A stretch of DNA of 64,000 nucleotides from Sipunculus nudus (Eukaryota > Annelida > Sipuncula > Golfingiida > Sipunculidae): contig CM049306.1 of NCBI GenBank assembly GCA_026874595.1, forward strand, positions 74,151,642 to 74,215,641, read 5' to 3'. A program made the translations under genes and the position numbers. Below the pieces are notes generated by a model. That model worked only from the letters and a program-made list of their open reading frames with translations, was not told the DNA's origin and searched no databases. This document shows positions 58,514 to 64,000 of this stretch, piece after piece (the stretch's first letter is position 1; each line of letters begins with the position of its first letter).

Positions 58514-61027
58514 TGGTTTATTTGTTATCACACCAATTAGATCAAACGTTATGAATGACAGTGCTGGCACTCTATACTTTTTTAAAAGTATCATAATTTG
58601 TTTCAGACAAGACTTATTTTTATACTTTTTCATACATTTCGGGGGTTAACAATTTTTATAATTTTTTAGCTCAGCTCAGCGAATTTACGCACGTTTTTTG
58701 TGTTTTAAGCGCTTAGAAAATAAGACTTGTGTCATTATTCTGGGCCGCAAAACAGAAATTTTCAAATCCAAAATCTAAAACTTTGTGAATCAACCATGCA
58801 AAATGTGAAGAAATACGACCAAGCCAGTTCTTGCACACAAGTGCAAAATGTTCGCTTTTCCAGATGTTGATGTATGAAATACATATACTCTGGATAAAAT
58901 ATCTCAGTAAAGATTGGATTTTTTTTTTAAATTTGGCACACCTATCGATCATGGATATCCCCTTCACTTTTGCAAGACTCATGATAAATCTAAATTTTCT
59001 TGATTGTTTAAGCATTTTAATTTAACTTTAACATTTTATGGGCTTGAAATGGAACCTATGCACTCACCATGGAAATTTTGAAGAAATTCCATTCAGTAAA
59101 TTCTTCACAACTACCACAGACACAATTGCAACAATACTAAAATGATAGACTGGTGTTTATATAGGCTCTTTACCTGAACCAGATGAATGCAATTGACATA
59201 ATCTGTCAATATTTTATAATAATGAAATTTGATTAGCTATGATTTGCCAATGTTATACATAAGCACTTGATAATGGAATACTGGAATATATATACTTTCA
59301 TACCTGAAGATTGTTTCGGAGTATCGCATGCTGTTAAATTATTCAATAATTGCGCTATTTGGCATTGATTTTTACTTTGTACATATTTTTTTCAGATAAT
59401 ATTATACTTTTTTCTTGTAAGATTTTATTGAATTCTTGTAAGATTTTATTGACTATAAATTTTATTTTTTTAGACACTTTTACACTTTTTTCTTGTAAGA
59501 TTTTATACTTTATTTCATGAAATGAAGAGTGGCAGCACTGAAATAAGTAATCTTTCTTTAGATATATACGTTAGATAGCATCCTTACGGTAAAAGAAGAA
59601 TCTACGTGTATGAATATAACTGATGTATCATGGGATACATACAGAAAATGTGTAGTTAAAAAAATTAAAGAGCGAGGGTTTTATTTCAGATTACTTCTAC
59701 GTTGGGGAGCCAATCCCAACCACCAGACCAAGCAGGGAGACACGCCCTGCCACTTAGCGGCGTTCCGCGGTCACGTGAAGATGGTTATATTATTGGTAGA
59801 AGGAGGCGCTGACGTCACCATTACAAATCGACGCAGGAATGATGTCATGAGGGAAGCATTGAGTCGGAATCATTGTAACATATTACACGAGATCTGGAAG
59901 TTAAAAGGTAAGTTAACTAGTAGTATAGACCCTATGTGTTATCATTAAATATCAATCACGTGTGAGGAACTTAAATTTATTGATTATACCTATAGACAGA
60001 CGCTTGTTCATATACTTGACTTATGTATGGAGTAGTTTGCCCGGCTTTTTTATCTATTAATATTTTAAAATAACCAACTTTTAAATTCCATTGCATTTAA
60101 ATATTACAGACAAATTGTTAGAGCTGCGTTTCCCCTGGTGAAGAAGCTATTTAGTTTGTAGCTTTATTATCATGTTACGTAATATAAAATTCCCCATCAG
60201 CCAAAATATAGTAAACGGATTGAGCAATATATATAGTTATCTCTTAATACACGTAAGCTGTCATACCACGAACAAACTTCCCAGTGCAGATATTACGATG
60301 ATGTTAATCACACAGACAGTTTAACATAATGATCATAATGACGCCATCATCATTAGTTATCTCACACAAATCAAATCCTCTTCCACTTCTTTTACGCTAG
60401 TCATTATCCAAATCACCTTTTCATAAAACACCAACAGTTAGTCATCGCACCTGAATTCCCTTTCACTTTTAATAAGTTTTATGTAAATAGAAAACATTAA
60501 AAGCAAGGCAGTGTGATACTGTCTCGTCAGTAGCAGCTAATATGAGGCGCCGGTGATGTTTCATACCAGCTAGTCAGTTTAAAATCTAAAGTTTAACATG
60601 TGGAGAGCATTGATGTTTAGGGTTTCACTATATAAATAAAATAAAACAACTGAAAACATAGTATCTATGCAAAACTCTTTTTTGGTGGATACAATTACTC
60701 TTACTATTATAAATATTGCATTATTACCTTTTATATACCATAAATCAATAAAAGACTTCTGTTTCAGAACACAATCTTAAAAAATTAGGACTAAGGCAGA
60801 CGACACGGCATACGACATCAAAATCACATGGTTCCGGTGAACTCGACCTTCGTCGCAAAGCTTCTTCCGTCTCTGGGTTTTCATCGCTGCAGGAAAAAGA
60901 GAAAGAGACCTCGGATACCCTCGGTCTTCTCCGTACAGACGACAACCACTTAAGTTCACTGTCAGATGACAGGACCCGTGGCCGGTCCGTGCTGCGACGC
61001 CAACATACGTTTCCTGGTCATAGTTAA
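56950..61027 (+). CDS. Short ankyrin-repeat protein, copy B (three coding exons)
   Basis: Coding exons are 56,950-57,239 (the exon starts at 56,946), 59,690-59,907 and 60,768-61,027. Phases are 2 and 1 as in copy A; 768 bases, 255 residues. Domain layout is that of copy A: weak ankyrin repeat about 14-45, clear repeats 47-78, 80-111 and 113-144, degenerate repeat to about 168, then a basic Ser-rich tail ending RQHTFPGHS. Changes from A: Gly10Glu, Lys25Met, Leu33Phe, one Gly to Asp in the tail, and four extra residues at the start of exon 3 (EHNLKKLGL here, EKLGL in A). Exon 2 encodes the same protein in both. The exon 2 donor is consensus GTAAGT. Intact and apparently functional; orthologue not recognised. 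The role is probably protein binding in cytosol or nucleus. Confidence 0.85.
57240..59689 (+). other. Intron 1 of ankyrin gene B
   Basis: 2.45 kb, GTAAAT to TTTCAG. Contains a TA-rich tract (58,443-58,510) and the local CTGGGCC/GCACTC repeats in two copies (about 58,738 and 59,038). Lacks the LTR of copy A. Confidence 0.75.
58443..58510. repeat. (TA)n microsatellite, copy B intron 1
   Basis: About 68 bp TA-rich. The copy A partner (about 30,717-30,740) is only a short AT-rich stretch. Confidence 0.9.
59908..60767 (+). other. Intron 2 of ankyrin gene B
   Basis: 860 bp, GTAAGT to TTTCAG, collinear with copy A. Nothing else recognised. Confidence 0.75.
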
Positions 61028-61384
61028 ATAGCGAATGCAATGCTGTCTCTGTTTAAAGTATTATACTCTTTTTTATGAAGAAAACTACTTCTTTTAACTT
61101 TTTTCATACCTTTGAACAATTGTTCAAAATCTTTTTTCATTTTATTTTTTGCTTAAATCGCGATTTTGAAGATGGTGCTTTAAGGCTGCTTACTGAGTGA
61201 CACATTCAGAACTAGGTGAGTGACAGTTATGCTCTGCCAATGTGTCATGATGGAATAATGATTTGCTGTGATCTCGCTAAAGTTCGCTAAAATTACTGGA
61301 AATAGTAATTACTTCGGATTCGTGTGTTTTAACCCGATACATTTTTGTATGCTTGAAGTTTTGTTTAGAAGCGTCAAATATACA

Positions 61385-61390
61385 ATTAAA
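61385..61390 (+). terminator. Candidate poly(A) signal of ankyrin gene B
   Basis: ATTAAA at the place where copy A has AATAAA, about 358 bp after the stop codon. Confidence 0.4.
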
Positions 61391-61613
61391 TTGTTTTTGG
61401 AGGTTACGCAGTTCGGCACTGATTTATAATTTTTTATAATTGTTTTTCACATTTTCTCAAACAATTCTAGTTTTTCTTGTAAGATTTAGTTTTATACAAT
61501 ATGTAGTGGAAGCACAACTGTGTGCATTCGAAATTTTACAGATCTCGATATATTACGGCTCTTACACTATATGTAATGGTCAGAGTTTAGGTACGCTACT
61601 TAAGCAGTTATAC

Positions 61614-61935
61614 ACTACAGTTGTCTCAGTCTCCTTTTGTTTTACAACCGCTGCTTTGTATAGCAAAGTTCTCTGGGTTACACCACCAGGGCGGACACAG
61701 AGCAAAGAAATGTAATAAGACCAATGAGCGCGTGGTATCACTCTGTGGGTCCAGCTTAAATTTTCAGTGGTTTTTATTTGTCCTACGCCGAGACATTCGC
61801 TTTCGTTGGTCTGAATCTTGGCCTTGTGCCAGAACCGGTAAAATCAGACCTATACGAGAGTTGTCCACCTGGTGGTGTAACCTTTCAATACAAAGCAGTG
61901 GTTAAAAACAAAAGGAAACCTGGGACGACTGCAGT
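61614..61935. mobile_element. Long-inverted-repeat MITE, copy B
   Basis: 322 bp, partner of 35,088-35,416. Arms are kept (GTTACACCACCAGGG on the left, CCTGGTGGTGTAAC on the right). Open frames across the loop are not conserved with copy A. Confidence 0.75.
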
Positions 61936-63247
61936 ATATAAGGGCTACGCAAGGAGCGTATAGTTAAAGTTAACGATTAAAATATGTTCGTGTAATGCAT
62001 AAAGTGTTTAACTCTAGTCAAATTGGACCATCTCGTCTACGAATTGCTGTAACTGGATCTCTCTGGTTGAAACAAGCAGAGTTAGCAAATGTACATAACT
62101 ATCATATATTCACTTCCCAATGGATTGCAATATTGTACTAGTCTGTGTCTGCTGACATTTACCTGACCTCTGAGCGTTGGACTGAGTTTGAGGGACTGGT
62201 TGATTTTTTACTTTGACAATTAGATTATTATTTTTTCCGTGGTAATGGATAAGAGTAAATAAAAGATTGTTAAATATCTTGACAGCACGAATTAGGGCAC
62301 TGTCAGTTTTAAAACTACATCAGATATAGTGTGAATTGAAGATCTCATGATCTTTTCATCAATATTGTTACAGTATAAACTATCAGTCCTCACGCAGTGT
62401 TCATTATATACGTTCGTTCTGTAACTTTATTTATCTGCTTCATACTACCAAGTCTGTGACGTGACCACGCATTCACAGACCTTGATTCATCTTCATACTA
62501 CTAAGTCTGTGGCATGACCACGCATTCACAGACCTTGTTTCCGCGACCCTCTTTGGTATCTATTTCGTAAATGTTCGTGTCGAAATTACAAATGTCAATC
62601 TAACAGAACCAACAGACTGTAAGCAATGCATTGTTCAAACGCCGTCTGATCCAGAATAGGTGTACCACGAACGGGACAGGCTTATGTGACTGGTTCGATT
62701 TTCGATGCCTTCCCAGCAGTGCTAAAATTTTAATCAAAACATCGCACCAGACGTCCGCGTAAAACAAGTGTACACGAGCTGTTTGACTGGTTCAATTTCC
62801 TTGTATGCATTATTCATGAAATAGATGACAGAGAGGCTCACGAAATCAGATCTGTGAATGCGTGGTCATGTCAGACTTGGTTATGTGAAGATGGCGGCGA
62901 TACCATGGAAACAGTTGTATATAACGAATGTACGGGTAGTCGGATACCACAGCGTATTGAGTGTCGTAGCTGTCATAAAATGAAGATTCAATGTTAACTG
63001 TGGTTCCAGGACGGAGGGTTTGTCGAGTGATTACACTGCCATCTGGAGACTGAATATTGAACTATAGGCATGTCCAAAGCTAATAAAACTTGTTATCCTT
63101 GTACATGTATGTGGGGCAGCTTGTTAAATGTTCTTCCAGAGAATGTGTGTGACTGAGTAACAGTTTATGTGATCAAAGTTCCTTTCCTATATAATAATAA
63201 AATATATATGATTAAGAGAAGATTTTCCTGTCATAAAATTTTGCCGG
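61936..63247. other. Non-coding end of copy B
   Basis: Aligns with 35,417-36,584. It includes a B-only tandem duplication of about 53 bp (62,438-62,490 and 62,491-62,537) built on CTTCATACTAC, AAGTCTGTG and CACGCATTCACAGACC. No supported exon. Confidence 0.6.
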
Positions 63248-64000
63248 TCGACTATCAGCTTCATGATCAATGAGGATGCGATGACGTACATACAACATTC
63301 TTGAATTAAAAAAGAAACTATGAAACGAAATATATGAGCTACTTTGTGTGGATACCTTTTGAAAGAACTGGGCTATGCTACTGAGCAGCATGCGGCATGC
63401 ACCGGCGTTTACAAATCAATTAACTGTAGTTAATATTTTATTGTTATACTGTTATGGGTGAAGATTATATACGTGCGTGTGAACGAACGAAATACTGTTT
63501 CATCTGAGACATTTTATGTGATCACAAATTGAAGGGTTAGTCATTTTAACCATATTTCAATATTTGGTAGCTCGCAATGCAACAAGGGAAGATTTACCCC
63601 ATTTTATAGCTTTATTGTTATAATTAATGTCAGGAACTTTTAACATGGACATCAAGTAAAAGAGTTGAAATACTATGAAACAAACTTTAATCTTCGAGAT
63701 GGCGAATCTGATCTGTTTCCAGTGATTCTGATCCGATAGCACCGACAGATTTGAGATTTTCCGTCTCCCTTTCATTCCTGCATAATGTCCGGAACAATCA
63801 GGTAAACATTTTGGCGCTTCACATGGAAATTAGGAGATCTTTGTCAAATTTAGTAGGGTTGTTTATATATATATTTTTTATTTAACACCATTTTCGTTTA
63901 ATAATATGATTCGATAATGTGTAATGATATTATTATTTAAAACTACACTGTAATTGTTAGTTGTCAGCACAGTGTTTACATAATTGAACGTTTTGTGTAA
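63248..64000. other. Unique sequence right of the duplication
   Basis: Similarity to copy A ends at CCGG (63,247). Nothing recognised in the remaining 753 bp. Confidence 0.5.

Larger units (their letters stand above)
36588..63247 (+). repeat. Tandem segmental duplication, copy B (about 26.7 kb)
   Basis: The second, direct copy of the unit described at 13,121. The extra 3.2 kb of net length is accounted for by B-only insertions (40,182, 42,518, 45,950, 50,857, 51,491, 52,779, 56,073 and smaller ones) minus the A-only solo LTR and a local repeat. It contains a complete second ankyrin gene. Confidence 0.95.

Noticed and set aside
59610-59689. Alternative start upstream of ankyrin exon 2 in copy B
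   Set aside because: The frame from 59,610 is intronic read-through ending in the acceptor; it is not open in copy A.

Overview
This is a eukaryotic nuclear window: AT-rich, gene-poor, intron-bearing and crowded with transposons, microsatellites and C or G runs. The reverse-transcriptase relic, the dominant small DNA transposons (ends such as CTGTGG with TTCGCG cores, CAGGGGCGGATCC ends, TACCTCCGC ends) and the repeats carrying TGACCTTGACC point to a mollusc, most likely a bivalve. The organism call is inference from repeat style, not from a marker gene.

Layout. Bases 1-2,450 hold two decayed retroelements, a Gypsy-type LTR element fragment (RNase H to integrase) and a LINE reverse-transcriptase relic. 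Bases 2,841-3,951 hold a small gene for a secreted, repeat-built peptide precursor with tetra-arginine cleavage sites. It is followed by a small DNA transposon that runs directly into a 53-bp satellite array (to 5,383). Bases 5,384-13,120 are non-coding and repeat-rich.

The rest is dominated by a tandem segmental duplication: copy A is about 13,121-36,584 and copy B about 36,588-63,247, head to tail. Each copy carries about 13-17 kb of upstream non-coding DNA, a conserved TATA-bearing promoter with a probable non-coding first exon, and a complete three-exon gene for a short ankyrin-repeat protein (251 residues in A, 255 in B, plus strand). By hand count the two coding sequences differ by 24 synonymous codons, 4 amino-acid-changing codons and one in-frame 12-base indel, so both look like working genes under constraint.

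The copies have since diverged by insertions whose empty target sites can be read in the other copy. B-only: a TTAA-flanked element (40,182), a 1.5-kb repeat array rich in nuclear-receptor half-sites (42,518), a 983-bp inverted-repeat element (45,950), a 219-bp element with a 5-bp target duplication (50,857), a pogo-like element (51,491), a Harbinger-like element (52,779) and a 289-bp unclassified segment (56,073). A-only: a solo LTR (31,667). A block of about 0.5 kb (19,885-20,400 against 45,113-45,600) is inverted between the copies. The last 750 bp shows nothing recognisable.

The most interesting objects are the peptide precursor, which I cannot place in a known family, and the duplicated ankyrin gene with its readable insertion history.
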